From Albula goreensis (lineage: Eukaryota > Chordata > Actinopteri > Albuliformes > Albulidae), in NCBI GenBank assembly GCA_022829145.1, contig CM040742.1:9673131-9737130 (forward strand): a DNA stretch of 64,000 nucleotides, given 5' to 3'. The notes beneath the pieces were generated by a model. It saw only the letters and a list, made by a program, of their open reading frames with translations, ran no database searches and was not told where the DNA came from. How positions within the stretch are numbered: position 1 is the stretch's first letter; every line of letters starts with the position of its first letter. Below, piece by piece: positions 44,287 to 55,309 of the stretch. The position numbers and the translations under genes were made by a program.

Positions 44287-47200
44287 GTATGATGCTGTCC
44301 AGACAGTTGATTTGCTGGTAGGAATAGGTGGGTGCTGGTTCCTTCCGCTCAGGCTGAGGTGGGGGTGCTGTTTCAGGGGGAATCACATCCACCTTCAGCC
44401 CCTCCCGCATCGGCCTCTCCACATCCAGGCACTGCACTGCCTTCAGCGGTCCTGCAGGGGGAGCCAGAGAGAGTCAGTGCATGTGAGTGCGTGTGAGAGC
44501 TTGAGTGAGTGTATGTGTGTGTGTGTGTGAGAGAGAGAGTGTAAGTGTAATGGTATAATACAACATAGGTTTTTTGGAGTTGGAATGTAGTTTCCACATA
44601 GTTGGCTTGACGTAGGTATATAATTGGTTGGCAGTTGCCATGCTTACCTGCATTAGTGTGCTTGCGGGGCTGGGGTCGGCTGCGCGAGTCAATGAAGACC
44701 TGCTGGCCGTTAGTCTTCACCATGTGGACATCCTTACAGATCTGCTGGAACGTCATCTGGGGGTGGGGGGGGCAGTGACAGAGTTACAGAGCTTCCCATT
44801 CCTCAGCTTTGATCCCCTGCAACACACATGTGCTGCCAGGCCACAGTACTGCCATTTCAAGACCCATTACCTACATCCACAGTGTATGACTTCATCTGTA
44901 GGTGTTTACACACTTCAGATGTACTATTTACAAAATGGCTGTCCACAAATTCATCAATGTTCTCTGCCAGGCGTTTCCCTCACATGTGCCTTTAACCCTT
45001 GACTGTCCTACCTGTTCAGCAGTTTTTCTTAATGCTGTAATTAAGGGCTAGTGTGAAACACGGTTGTGAACCCTAACTGATTTTACTCACACACATGCTG
45101 TTGAACACTGTCACACCTGCTTCTGTATATGGAAGTGGCCCAGCATGTGTCCGCTGTTTGTTTCTGTGTGGGCATATCTATATGTGTGGGTGTGTTCAGG
45201 GTGTGTGGCCATGGCCTAATGTGTGGGTGTGGCCAATGTGTTGGCATATCTGTATCAGTGGGCATGAGGAGCAGCACTCACAGGTTTGTGCACTGGGACG
45301 GGCGGGTCCTCGGTGGGCGGGGCGCTGTCGCTGGAGGAGGCGGCGCTGGGGTGGGGTTCGTGCGAGCCGCTGCTGGCCAGGCTGCAGTAACCCTGAGAGG
45401 CCCCCCCACAGTGCACAGGCTGCACCAGCAGCCTATGGATCTGCTCACTCAACTGCGTGATCTCTGGCACCATGCTCCGCCCCTCCCCGCCACTGCGCGG
45501 GGGCGTGAACACATCCTCATTCAGCGGGCTCCTGATTGGACAGAGTAGGGGGGCGTGGTCAGGGCAGGCGACAGGGTCATGCCAGGCACAAGAATGATAG
45601 CCAAAAAGAGGCAGACAGGAAGAGAATACAGGAAGCCAGGACACACAAATCTAACCAGACTGTAAATGTTTGTTTGAGAATTCAATGTAGTTACAGAAAA
45701 AAAAATTCTCACTTCTCTTTTTTAACTACCAGAATTTAGGTGGGACTTACGTTCTGACTTTGTGCCGGCCCACGATGAAAGCCACCTTGCGGCTCCAGGG
45801 GTTGACGAAGGAGGACCAGCTGGTGTCGATGGTGAGGTACTCTCCGCTTCGAGCACACATACGCAAGGGGGAGTGCTCAAATGGCTGGCCAGCAAACTGC
45901 AGTACTGGGGGGAGAGGCAGAAGGGCACCGACCAATCAAACAAGGCAAAGATACAGGAACACCAGCTGGCTGACCACCAAACAAAGCCAAAATACAATGG
46001 GAGTGGCAAGCTGACCAATTTACCAAGACTAAATCTAAGCTAGTCAGGGAGACTGACCAATCACATAAGGTCAAGATTTCAGTAGAGATGCCTGCTGACC
46101 AATCAAATTAGTCTAATGCTAAGATGCAGGGAGAGTGACAATAAAAAATGAACATGAAAAGTACGTGAAACAGGACCATAAAACCTGTAAAAACCCATCT
46201 GATTTACAGGCAGAGAGAATCTTGATCTGCTTTGAACTTATGAAGCACTGACTTTGCAGCACAGAAGGGCTCACTTGGGGTGTAAAAGACAGAGACAGGG
46301 AGAACTCAGGCACACCCCCACTTTAAAACATGACCAGCTTAAACAGGCAGAGGAAAAGCACAGCAAATATTTCACACCCTGTGTCGCACGCTAGCTGATA
46401 AATGAGATGTTGAGAGAGAAAGGTTACGGCAGGCACAAATGGGCAAAAGTGATTTTAATGTGGTCTAAGACAGAACACTGATCCTACAGCCTTATTCTGC
46501 TCTAACACTATGCTAGTACACTGGTCATATAGTCTTATTGTGCTCCCATAATGTTCCTCTAAACACATAAGTGATATCAGGAGCTCACTCTTCTTGTGGA
46601 TGGCCACCATCAGAGCCCTGTCCTCTGGGTGCAGGTACAGCAGCACTGGGGTCCCCACAAGGTCCTGAGGCAGGTACCCCAATAACGGCACTGCCCTGCA
46701 ACACACAAACACAAACATATACTTACTATAAACACATACACTCGCACATGCACAGTGTGATAGACATACTCCTACACACACACACACACACTGTTACACG
46801 CAGACACAAATGTACATATAGCCACGCACGCACGCGCGACACACACACACACACACACACAATATTGCATAAACACACAAACAGTTTAGATACACACACA
46901 CTCACTGTTACACAAAGACACACACACCGTTGCGCAAATGGAAAGGACGAGGGAAGGAACACTCACCGTTCGTCCACCTCCTGGAAGAGACAGCTGGGGG
47001 TGTGGCTAGTGGTGAAGATCCTCTTGTCAGCTGGAATACGAGGAGCTGACCGAAAGAATGAGAGAGACAGACAGGAAGGAGAGAGAGTGAGGTTAAGGAA
47101 GAAGAGTGCTTGGGTCAGTACTGGAGTGCGTCAGTGCTGGGGTGCGTTAGTCTTGTGTTGCTTTAGTCTTTCGGTACATAAGTGGTCCATTAGTGCTGGG

Positions 47201-49417
47201 GAGCGTAAATGTTGAGGCGCGTTGTGTGGGGTGCATACCCTCATATCCAGAGTGTACTCTTTCAGCGATCAGCAGGCAGCAGGGCTGTGCGTCCGACACG
47301 TCTGAGTCGCGCAGGGTCAGCTGATACGGCGTCAGGCGGAAGGGATAATACCTCATGCCCCCTCCTGCTCCCGCCCCCCACTGATCCTGCAGAACATCGA
47401 CTTCTCCTGAGCGCACTCCATTGGAGATGCCACTGTGGGGGAGGGATGGGGGGTTAAAAACAGCAACAAAACAATAATACCAACGTTACTAATCTCACTG
47501 ACACTTTTATAACAAAAAATTACTTTCAGCCCTTCATTTGACAACAGGCCCAAGGGTTTGGTTAGCTGTAATGTGGTTTGGTTAGCTATAGGGTGGTGTA
47601 ATTAGGTCAACTATAGTGTGGTTAGGTTAGCTGTGGTGTGGTTAGCTTTAGTGTGGTTAGCTGTTAGCTATGGTGTGGTTAGGTTAGCTGTGGTGTAACT
47701 TAGTTAGCTATGGTGTGGTAAGGTTACCTGTAGTGTGGTTACCTGTGGTGTAATTTGGTTAGCTGTGGTGTGGTTAGGTCAGCTGAGGTTTTGTTTGGTT
47801 AGCTGTAGCGTGCTTTGGTTAGCTGTAATTTGGTTTAGTTAGCTGTAGTTTGGTTTGGTTAGCTGTAGCTTGGTTAACTGTGGTGTGGTTTGATTAGCTG
47901 TAGCTTGGTTAACTGTGGTGTGGTTTGGTTAGCTGGTTTGGTGAAGAGGTGCCTGGTACCTGAACTGGTGCAGGCGGCCCACATAGGCAGGCGACAGGGT
48001 GTGGTGCTGCTGTAGAACGTGCTGACGTCCTGTGGGGCCAGCAGCTCAGAGAACAGTGCCCCCTGCAGGCGCTCCGGCTTACAGCGTAGCAGGCAAGAAG
48101 CCTGCGGGGAGATGTACACCACCTTCCCCGAAATGAAGGAGATCGCCACAGAGAACGTGTCCTGAGGGGGGTATCACAGAGAAAATCAGCCGATACATGA
48201 CGACAACAATTCAGTTTTTGTGGGTGTAATAACAGTGTTTTAGGGGTGTACTCACAGTGTTTTTCAGGGTGTACTCAGACGTGATGTTGTCCAGCTCCTC
48301 AATGGTGAAGGTGGAGAGATCCAGACTGCAGCCAAGGCTCTCCTCCACTCTCCACTGATGGTAGTACTCCTGATTAGCTGCAACACACACACACAGGTCA
48401 GTCACACAAACACGCACGCACATTCACACAGACACACAAGATATTCACATACACCGAGCACCGTTCATACATGCTGACACACTCACCGCGCACTTGTTTG
48501 ACGCAGTTGAGTGCATACTGCAGGGAGGATAGTGTGCTGGAGCGACCCTTTCCGCGGCGCTCCACTGGCACGCGGATCTTCAGCTCCTTCAGTGCCTTCA
48601 TCAGCTCCTTCTGGGTCTGGCGGCGGGCTGACTGCTCGCTGCTGCAGCCGCTGGTGGAGGGGTGGTCCTGCTCTGAGCTGGCACTCAGCAGGCTGTACGC
48701 CACCGAGCTGCTGGGGGGTGACGGGCTGTGCGAGTTTGAGCTGGGGGGGGCAGAGGGGCAGGGCCATGGTCACATCACTCAGTATCACATCACCTGTACC
48801 TACACCTGGGCCTGGGTGTCTCACTTGGACCTGACACCTGGGCCTGGGTGTCTCACCTGTACCTGCACCTGGACCTGTGTGTCTCACCTACTTGTAGCTG
48901 CACATGCTGTGTTTCTAGCCCCTGCTTCATCCTCCTCTCTCTATCCATCTCTCTCCTTCTCCCCTTTTTCCCTCTCCTGTCTCTTTCCCCCTTCCACTCC
49001 GTCACTCCCTCCCCACCTTTCTCTCATCCTGTCTCTCCCTCTCTCTCACCTCTTGTTGCTCTCAGTCGTCTCCAGTGTTATGGCAGAGTCCTTGCCATTG
49101 TGGCTAGAGCTGAACTGCGAGCTGCAGGTAGACTGGCGCCCCCTGGAGGCCTCACGGCCCAGACGGCTCTCGCTCTCCCGCTCTCCGCTGTCATTCCCGC
49201 TGGAATGGGCATCTGTGTCATCCATGCTGGGCCCTGAGGAACTCCTGGCCTTGGACACGCCCCCCACCGCACTTCCTCTTTTCCGATTGGTGTCCGAAGA
49301 AGAGGAATCACCACTCAGGCCCGGTGAACCGGCCCCTTGTCCCACCTCCTCCTCGGCCCCTCCCACTCCCCCCCGTGTGTCATTGCTGGGGGCAGAGTCT
49401 GAATTGTCATCACTCAT
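38162..49417 (-). CDS. per1: Period circadian regulator 1, nineteen coding exons, two frame breaks
   Basis: Exons in transcription order: 49417-49050, 48740-48487, 48377-48256, 48161-47960, 47432-47239, 47045-46967, 46695-46589, 45904-45751, 45531-45282, 44756-44648, 44451-44286, 44054-43936, 43613-43440, 43033-42719, 42435-41233, 41034-40848, 40236-40050, 39030-38880, 38512-38162. The protein follows human PER1 from start to end. PER1 is the core repressor that, with CRY, inhibits CLOCK-BMAL1 in the nucleus (family knowledge). Phases close at all junctions except across exon 5 (one base short) and exon 15 (two bases short). If both were sequencing errors the protein would be about 1564 aa (human 1290), the surplus mostly in exon 15. 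The call is per1 rather than per2/per3 from the [21 protein letters not shown] and DIVMEE context. Whether it is per1a or per1b is unknown. Confidence 0.9.
41233..43033 (-). CDS. per1: PER1 exons 14-15: proline-rich region with 11-residue tandem repeat and frame break
   Basis: Exon 14 has [16 protein letters not shown] and [20 protein letters not shown]. Exon 15 starts [20 protein letters not shown] (basic, NLS-like), has [12 protein letters not shown] where human PER1 reads MVALVLPNYLFP, and then runs straight into repeats of [11 protein letters not shown]. It ends with [20 protein letters not shown]. The repeat contains a 2-base deletion at about 41924-41927 that changes frame. Continued translation would read a [15 protein letters not shown] repeat and stop at 41618. 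Exon length (1203) fits its neighbours only with two more bases. Confidence 0.87.
41645..42012 (-). repeat. per1: 33-bp coding minisatellite in PER1 exon 15
   Basis: About eleven units of ATGTCACAACTGAACCCCCA plus ACTGAACCCGGCC encode [11 protein letters not shown], with earlier variants [11 protein letters not shown] and [11 protein letters not shown]. Units in the middle are almost identical at DNA level, so the array is young. One unit (41918-41945) is two bases short. Confidence 0.93.
43440..45531 (-). CDS. per1: PER1 exons 9-13: CK1-binding region and FASP-type phosphocluster
   Basis: Exon 9 has [11 protein letters not shown] and [14 protein letters not shown]. Exon 10 has [20 protein letters not shown]. 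Exon 11 has [14 protein letters not shown]. Exon 12 has [20 protein letters not shown]. Exon 13 has [20 protein letters not shown] and DKKPPES. In PER proteins these segments recruit CK1 delta/epsilon, and the SxxSxxSxxS-type series in exon 13 is the site of phosphorylation controlling stability (family knowledge). The exon 11 donor is read directly out of a (CA)n tract at 44250-44285. The exon 12 end is uncertain: GTACGG (used here, phase 1) or GTAATG five bases on. Confidence 0.88.
44250..44285. repeat. (CA)n microsatellite forming the PER1 exon 11 donor
   Basis: On the minus strand the exon ends ATACG and the intron begins GTGTGTGTGT, so the donor is made of the microsatellite itself. Confidence 0.85.
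45751..47045 (-). CDS. per1: PER1 exons 6-8: PAS-B domain
   Basis: Exon 6 has [20 protein letters not shown] and QEVDER. Exon 7 has [20 protein letters not shown] and [14 protein letters not shown]. Exon 8 has [20 protein letters not shown] and [20 protein letters not shown]. All match human PER1 closely, including the PAS-B tryptophan region used for PER homodimerisation. Exon 8 is followed by an intron with repeated gctgaccaatcaaa motifs. Confidence 0.92.
45940..46110. repeat. Degenerate tandem repeat with CCAAT motifs, PER1 intron 7
   Basis: Four loose copies of gctgaccaatcaaacaaggc with about 45-60 base spacing. Confidence 0.55.
47239..48377 (-). CDS. per1: PER1 exons 3-5: PAS-A domain, with a frame break in exon 5
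   Basis: Exon 3 encodes [20 protein letters not shown] and [14 protein letters not shown]. Exon 4 has [20 protein letters not shown] and [14 protein letters not shown]. Exon 5 starts with [15 protein letters not shown] in one frame and resumes [18 protein letters not shown] in another. The shift lies at G-runs (minus strand) at 47374-47379 or 47358-47362. Without the missing base translation stops at TGA 47353-47355, within the region just after PAS-A. The donor and acceptor phases on both sides of exon 5 agree only if it is one base longer. Confidence 0.88.
47540..47940. repeat. Degenerate minisatellite, PER1 intron 4
   Basis: About 400 bases made of ggttagctgtggtgtggtta-type units of 14-22 bases. 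Confidence 0.85.
48487..49417 (-). CDS. per1: PER1 exons 1-2: N-terminus and bHLH-like helix region
   Basis: Exon 1 begins [17 protein letters not shown] and is Ser/Gly/Glu-rich with [12 protein letters not shown]. Exon 2 has [20 protein letters not shown] and the conserved [20 protein letters not shown], then [12 protein letters not shown]. The start was chosen as the first ATG in a frame matching PER N-termini. Upstream 5' UTR exons are non-coding (see 58837). An intronic repeat of about 30 bp (cctgggcctgggtgtctcac) lies at 48775-48895. Confidence 0.9.
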
Positions 49418-51477
49418 ATCAAATGGGCTGGTTTTTTCTCCCTTTCAGGGGAATGCAGTTACTCTTCCAACCACTAGGTGGGGCTGTTGTGACTGACAGA
49501 GTGAATCATTGTTTGGCTACTTAAAATCAAGAATGAAAGCATCTGGAGTTTTTCCTGAAAAAAGCTCACCAAAAAAATAAATAAATGATTGTTTACGGTT
49601 TTTTTTTTGCAGCGTTCAATTCTGTTCTTCTAATCTCAGTGATTGGGACCGTTTAAGAGCTGTTTTCTGCCAAACCTGGTTCCTGAGTAGCTGGGACTGT
49701 CACCATGTGGCATCCATCTGAGCAGCCGAGTCAGACGTGCCAACAGAAACAAATCATTACAATGTGCAATTCCCCAATGTGTCCACAGAGGGTGCCAGAG
49801 AGTACACGTCTGGCTGATAAAAGCTTCCAGATGGCTGTATCGACCAGGAAAACAGGAAAAAAAATAAATATGCAAAAAAAGGTTTTGTTTTCAGTTCTTC
49901 TCTCCTTTCAGTCTGTACGCATCACCTCTTGGTTATAAACTCTTCAGATTGTGAGGCCACCTGGAAAGAGAGACAGAGGAAATAGTCTGTTTTAGTGGAA
50001 TCGGCAGCAGGTATTTGGCTGCCGAGCAGGTGGGTTTGAGTGCAGCAGGCAAGTAGACAGGCTGTGGCTGAACCCTTGCAGGGCCATCACTGAGCACGCT
50101 CAGATCCGGGCCTTGGCTGAATCCTGGAAGGGCCATGACTGAGCGCGCTCAGATCCAGGCCGTTCCCGAGGGGTGAAACACAATGAAACAATCAACTGGA
50201 AATCAAGGTGGGAAAAAACCCAGAAAATCAGAGATAAAAAAAATTATAAAACAAAAACTATCACTTGATTTAATTTCAATACAGTGCAGGGCTTTTAAAA
50301 AGACAAACTAAAATTGGCAAATTTCAACAGCATGGAACATGAGGACAGAGAAAAATTAGAAGAGTTCTTCTGCATGCCAAGTATAAACCTGCAAACTGGT
50401 GAAACAAACTTTAGAGTGACACACCATCAATTTGCAAGGATGAGACTTTTTAACCAATCACATCACCTCAGTGGAGGCAGGTGCAAGTTGAGTGAAAGGC
50501 CAGATGTAGACAGCCAATCGTAATCGGATTTGACCAGGATGCCTGCAAAACCATGCTTGTGTCATGGTGAAACAGTGTTTGAGTCCGAAATTAACTTTTG
50601 TGCCTGTAAGTAACAAAGTGACCACAAATGTCCACCCAGGGTGTGCAGTATCAGCAGGTCGGGTGGTTTGGCTGGGGCTAATTTTTGCCGCTGCTCTTCG
50701 CTGCGGAGGATCTCTGCACATGTCACCCACAGGTCTGCGCTCATTCCTGTCACAGCTAATCTCGTTACCTAATGAGCCACACAAAATAAAACCAGCAGTG
50801 CGTCTGTCTTTGGACTGTTGCCAGGGGCAACAAGACCGGTCTAACACAGCAGAGTGTCACCAAAATGCTGCCTCACCTCTCCCCCTACCAGCTGACAGCC
50901 CTCCCTCCATAGTTAAAATCACAAATTCATATTCAGATTTTATCGGCACAGTCCACACAGGACGATGACACTGTCAAAGCAAGGCAACAGGAAGGAAATC
51001 CGTCGCACAAGGAGGGGCATATTCATAAAATAAATGTAGACATGACTAACTGTACTTAGACTGGGAGACAGTGGGAGAGGGAAAGAGTTAGAGATAAAGA
51101 CAGAGAGAAAGAGAGCCGCAGATAGAGAAGGGGAAACAGAGAGAGGTAGACAGATAGAGAGGCAGAATCAGCAGTGGAGGCACTGATCCACACTTCCAGA
51201 CTCTCGCGCCCACACAGACCAGCTGCCCAGTCATCTAACCCAGCCCAGTTTGGCTCGGCTCAGCACAGACTGCCAACCCACCCTCTGCCTCTCCCTGACC
51301 CCCTCTCTGCCCACCCCGCCTGCGAATATTGCCCCTCACCCACCCCCAACCCCGAGCCCAAATGAGCCCCCTGGCGCCATGGCCTCTCTCTACACAGTGT
51401 AATCTACAGTGGGAAGGAAAATAAGACTGATAATAAAATGTGCCCAAGGCCTAAAACACATTTACACACTCTGCACT
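49418..51477. other. Probable PER1 intron 1, no coding sequence
   Basis: Sequence upstream of the PER1 ATG. A low-copy repeat at 50040-50160 (cagatccgggccttggctga and cagatccaggcc) and a purine tract at 51065-51170 are the only structures seen. Confidence 0.4.
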
Positions 51478-51520
51478 GTGTGTGTGTGTGTGTGTGTGTG
51501 TGTGCTTATGTGTATGTGCA

Positions 51521-51553
<33 letters not shown>

Positions 51554-51624
51554 ATCTGTGTATGTGCACACATGTGTGTGTGTGTGTGTACGTGTGTGTG
51601 GGTGTGCTTATGTGTATGTGCACA

Positions 51625-51655
<31 letters not shown>

Positions 51656-51660
51656 GTTGT
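51478..51660. repeat. GT-rich microsatellite with TATGTGCACA spacers
   Basis: (GT)n runs separated by a recurring cttatgtgtatgtgcacac unit. The single CACGTG inside is part of the repeat. Confidence 0.9.
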
Positions 51661-51837
51661 GAGTCACTGTTAGGATGGAGATGGATGCCTCCCACTCTTT
51701 CCCTTCTCTCAAGGGGGTTACCTCCCATCATAATCACCCCCACCCCCCCGTCACATGGGTCATCTACACATGACTTCCCCCTCCTCCCACCATCACACCT
51801 ACCAAAGGAAAATGTGGAAATGTTTAGGTTTAATGCA

Positions 51838-51895
51838 TTACATTACATTACACAGTCATTTAGCTGACGCTTATATCCAAAGCGACTTACAGCTG
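51838..51895 (-). mobile_element. SINE 3' tail fragment
   Basis: On the minus strand it reads gtaagtcgctttggatataa, then gcgtcagctaaatgactgtg and taatgtaatgtaatgca. It is the tail of the family seen complete at 6636, 5'-truncated. Confidence 0.8.
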
Positions 51896-52239
51896 AACGC
51901 TCTGCTTTTGACCACAAAGGCTTTGCTAAATCTGGGCCTGTCTGATTTCCTGCCGTCACAGTACATAAAACAGGAAAAGAGAGTTGGAATCCAAACTCTT
52001 CTTTAAAAACAGAAAAGAGCTGAAAAGAATGCAGCCTGTGGGCTTGCCTGGCGCAGAGTTTTACTCTTTTTCTCCTCTGGAGGGCACTGCGTTCCCTCAG
52101 CCTCACACACACTACACACACCTGCTACACTGCCCTCTTCTCCACACTATGTCCCCATAACCCAGTGAATTACCGGACCCCAACGACACACCACACCTAT
52201 GGCCAGAGTGACCTCTAACTACCCATCTCCATAAAAACT

Positions 52240-52440
52240 GCTCACGGTCTCCATAACAGCCTCTACAGAGCTCCATGCTGATTGTGCACATCTCCATAAG
52301 AATCTGTATCCATCTCCATAACAACCTCTACTCATTTCCATAACAACCTCTACAAATATCCATGCTGACTGTACACATCTCCATAACAACCTCTACTCAT
52401 TTCCATAGCAATCACTACAAATCTCTGCACTGACTGCCAT
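52240..52440. repeat. Degenerate tandem repeat of about 33 bp
   Basis: Recurring tccataacaacctctac and catttccataacaacc motifs over 200 bases. Confidence 0.75.
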
Positions 52441-53879
52441 GTCTCACTTCTTTGGTGATTGTTGTTACTTTAAAAAAACAACATTTTTGCAATTACTGAC
52501 CCAGCTAAATAAAGGTATGGTAGAGGCAATAATGAGAAGTGATCACCAAAACCAAACACACCTACACACATGTACACACACATACACACACCTATGCACA
52601 TACACAGCTGCACACGCACCAAAACACAAACTTATGTAGATACACGGATAAACACCCTTGCACATTCCTTGCATTCTCCAAAACTATGTCCTGACGTAAG
52701 TCCTGCAGAAAGTGTCCCATCACAGGTGTTATTTTGCAGAGTCAGTAGCCCACATTTTGCCACAAGTTGCTTGACTGCCCTAAATGTCAGAGTAAATCCA
52801 CTGTTTAAATGATAAAGATAGCCACAAAATATGCTAATCGATCCTCCATACTATGTATTGAAAGCATAAGGAAAACGCAGAGACGTGCCATATGCAGCAA
52901 GTCACGATAATGTCCACCCATCCCCCTCCTGGACCGCATGTCCATCAGCGTTGTGATGACGATAATGATGTATTCCAGCTAACCAATAAAATATTAACTT
53001 TAACAGAACACTTTAGACTACCGGATAAAACTGACACATTCATTGTCAACCATTCTCTTACTGTTAGATTATGACACACTGTTGCCGATTGTCTTAGACT
53101 GTTGCTAAAAATACACAGGTAAGCAGGTGAAATGTACATATTACGCAACTGGAGGAGGCATACCGAGATGTTGCATCTTTTATCAGAAAAGCAAAACAGC
53201 AGTTGCCGGAAGATAAAGCATACTTAAATTATGAAATACAGTATAAAATATGCCTACCGCCTCTGTTACATGGTCATAAGAAGATGTATAGCTGGTAAGA
53301 CAGAGACATGGACGCTTCAGCAGCCCTTTCGGCTGTCATGTAGCCATCGCAGACAGAAACGCACAACAACAACAATCACGCACGAACGTCGCGGGCCTCC
53401 TCGCGAAAAACACGCGCCACCCAGCGAGAGTTCAACAGCGCGCACCGCGCCCCCATTCGCCTGTCGCTTAGTAAGTTATTACATAATCCTTTACAGCCAG
53501 TACGAAATCCGATTGGCCAGCAAATTTCAGAAGATCCTCCCCTCGGATTCAGTGGCACATGTTTTCGGCAGTGATTTCTCTGAGCCCAGCCGCTCCACTG
53601 ATTGGTTCTATCCACAGACCAATGAAAAAATGGGTATGATATTTATTCTGCCTCCCTACCCTTCTGCTCCAAGCAGTATCTCTCCTATGGATGTGAGCTT
53701 TATACATTTGGGAATACAACATGACTGACCAAAACTGCCTATGTACATAATAATTTAGTGCGATTACGCACGTTTGGCTGCATCTACTATACGAACCAGA
53801 GCGATGGAGAAGGAAAGTCTGTCCTTTTAAAACGGTTTGTCACATACAGGCTTTTCAAAATCAATGCGTTGTCTCTTCA

Positions 53880-54020
53880 CGCGGCTGGGTTGTGTCACAT
53901 TGTCACGAGGCCGTGACGTAGAATAATGTTACCGCACACCGAAATGCGCATAAACCTTTTCCCTTCTGCCAGCTCTCCGCCTTTATCCCCGGTATGTTGC
54001 CAACCCTCACCTTGTCTTTG
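53880..54020 (-). promoter_or_regulatory. Candidate alternative PER1 promoter/first exon with CRE-like site
   Basis: CpG-bearing sequence contains gtgacgtaga (CRE-like TGACGTA, 53913-53920). On the minus strand a donor-like AAGACAAG|GTGAGG lies at 54005-54011. Mammalian PER1 has alternative non-coding first exons and a CRE; that is the basis for the suggestion. No direct evidence links it to PER1. Confidence 0.25.
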
Positions 54021-55162
54021 TGTTTAAAGGGAGGAGCCGCTATGTTTTGATTCTGCCCCCGTTAGAAAAAGTATTTGCTAATTTTCAGCTAATTAAACTC
54101 TAGATCGTACCAACTGATGCGGGGACTTCTGTTACTCCATAGGTAATGATCTGAGGAAAACGAGTATCTTTCCCCCTTCAAGTTATGCTCCATGTGCCCG
54201 CGTGTCTCTATACGATTCATCCATTTCTCTGAAGGCAACATGTGTCATTGCCTGGTAAAAAATGAAATTAATTTTTACTGGCATAAATACTACATAAATG
54301 TACGTTATATCATTACGGTAGCTGGTATGTACTAGATATTGTTATCATTTTGGTCATATCACTTTCTGTTTGACTGGAGTGAAACGCCTTTGCACTGTGC
54401 GACGCTAGAACACATGCGAGTCCATGTGTTTTCCGAACGGAGATACCGTTGCCCATAACTCTGTTCTGAATGAGTGACATTCGTGAGTGACATTCACATT
54501 TACATTTAATGTGATCCTCATCTGCACCAGGATCGATTTCTCAAAATCAGCACATTTTACAGCTAAATGCATTCCTCCCTCGACCAGTTCACAAACCCCT
54601 TGACTATCCGGCGTCTTTTTCACCATCTCTGCTCCGCTACTCCACCAAGTGGGTATGACTTGTTACTACATGTGCAGTAAGAGGGATTGGCACACGTTTC
54701 CATTCGAGACACAGGCTGTGGTCGAATCGTCAAAACATTACGTCCTATGCCTTTTCTAACCACTTTTCCTTGACCTCTATGGAAAAAGGTCACGAAGACA
54801 AGGAAAGATGTTAAGAAGAAGAACTCACAAGGACTTAAGAAAAGACAACTGCGGTGCTAAGAGAATCTGACTGCACTTACACTATGCTTTATGCGACGGT
54901 GGATGTTATTGACGTGTATCTGCCGTGGTGAAACTACAATGTTCCGAAGACAGAATAATAAAACCGCATATTAGATACTTCGCCCCGTGAGTTCTTACTA
55001 TATTGTTTCATGCAGGCTATATAAACGTTGACAACCTGGAGAAAAATACTACTTCATTACCAACGCTGGAAATGAAATAAAAAAGGAATATAGGCTACCA
55101 GTCACAAAAGTGAAACAAAATGGTTTTCACATGGAGAATGGTTTCTTGCACTCACCCTCCTG

Positions 55163-55298
55163 CAGGACTGGCCCAAGCCTTTATGGGGCCCTAAGCAGAA
55201 TTTGATTTGGGGACATTTCAAGCACTCTTGGGGGCCCTCTGGTGGCCACAGGGGCCCTAAACAGTTGTTTGGTTCGCTTATGTTTTGGGCCAGCCCTG
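55163..55298. mobile_element. Short hAT-type MITE with target duplication
   Basis: The ends are CAGGACTGGCCCAA (left) and, on the minus strand, CAGGGCTGGCCCAA (right), typical hAT termini. It is flanked by ccctcctg (55155-55162) and ccctccag (55299-55306), an 8-bp duplication with one mismatch, the length expected for hAT. Inside, tggggccctaa occurs near both ends. No coding capacity. Confidence 0.85.
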
Positions 55299-55309
55299 CC
55301 CTCCAGTCC

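Noticed and set aside
51521..51530. CACGTG near the PER1 5' side
   Set aside because: It lies inside a GT/CA microsatellite and has no promoter context.
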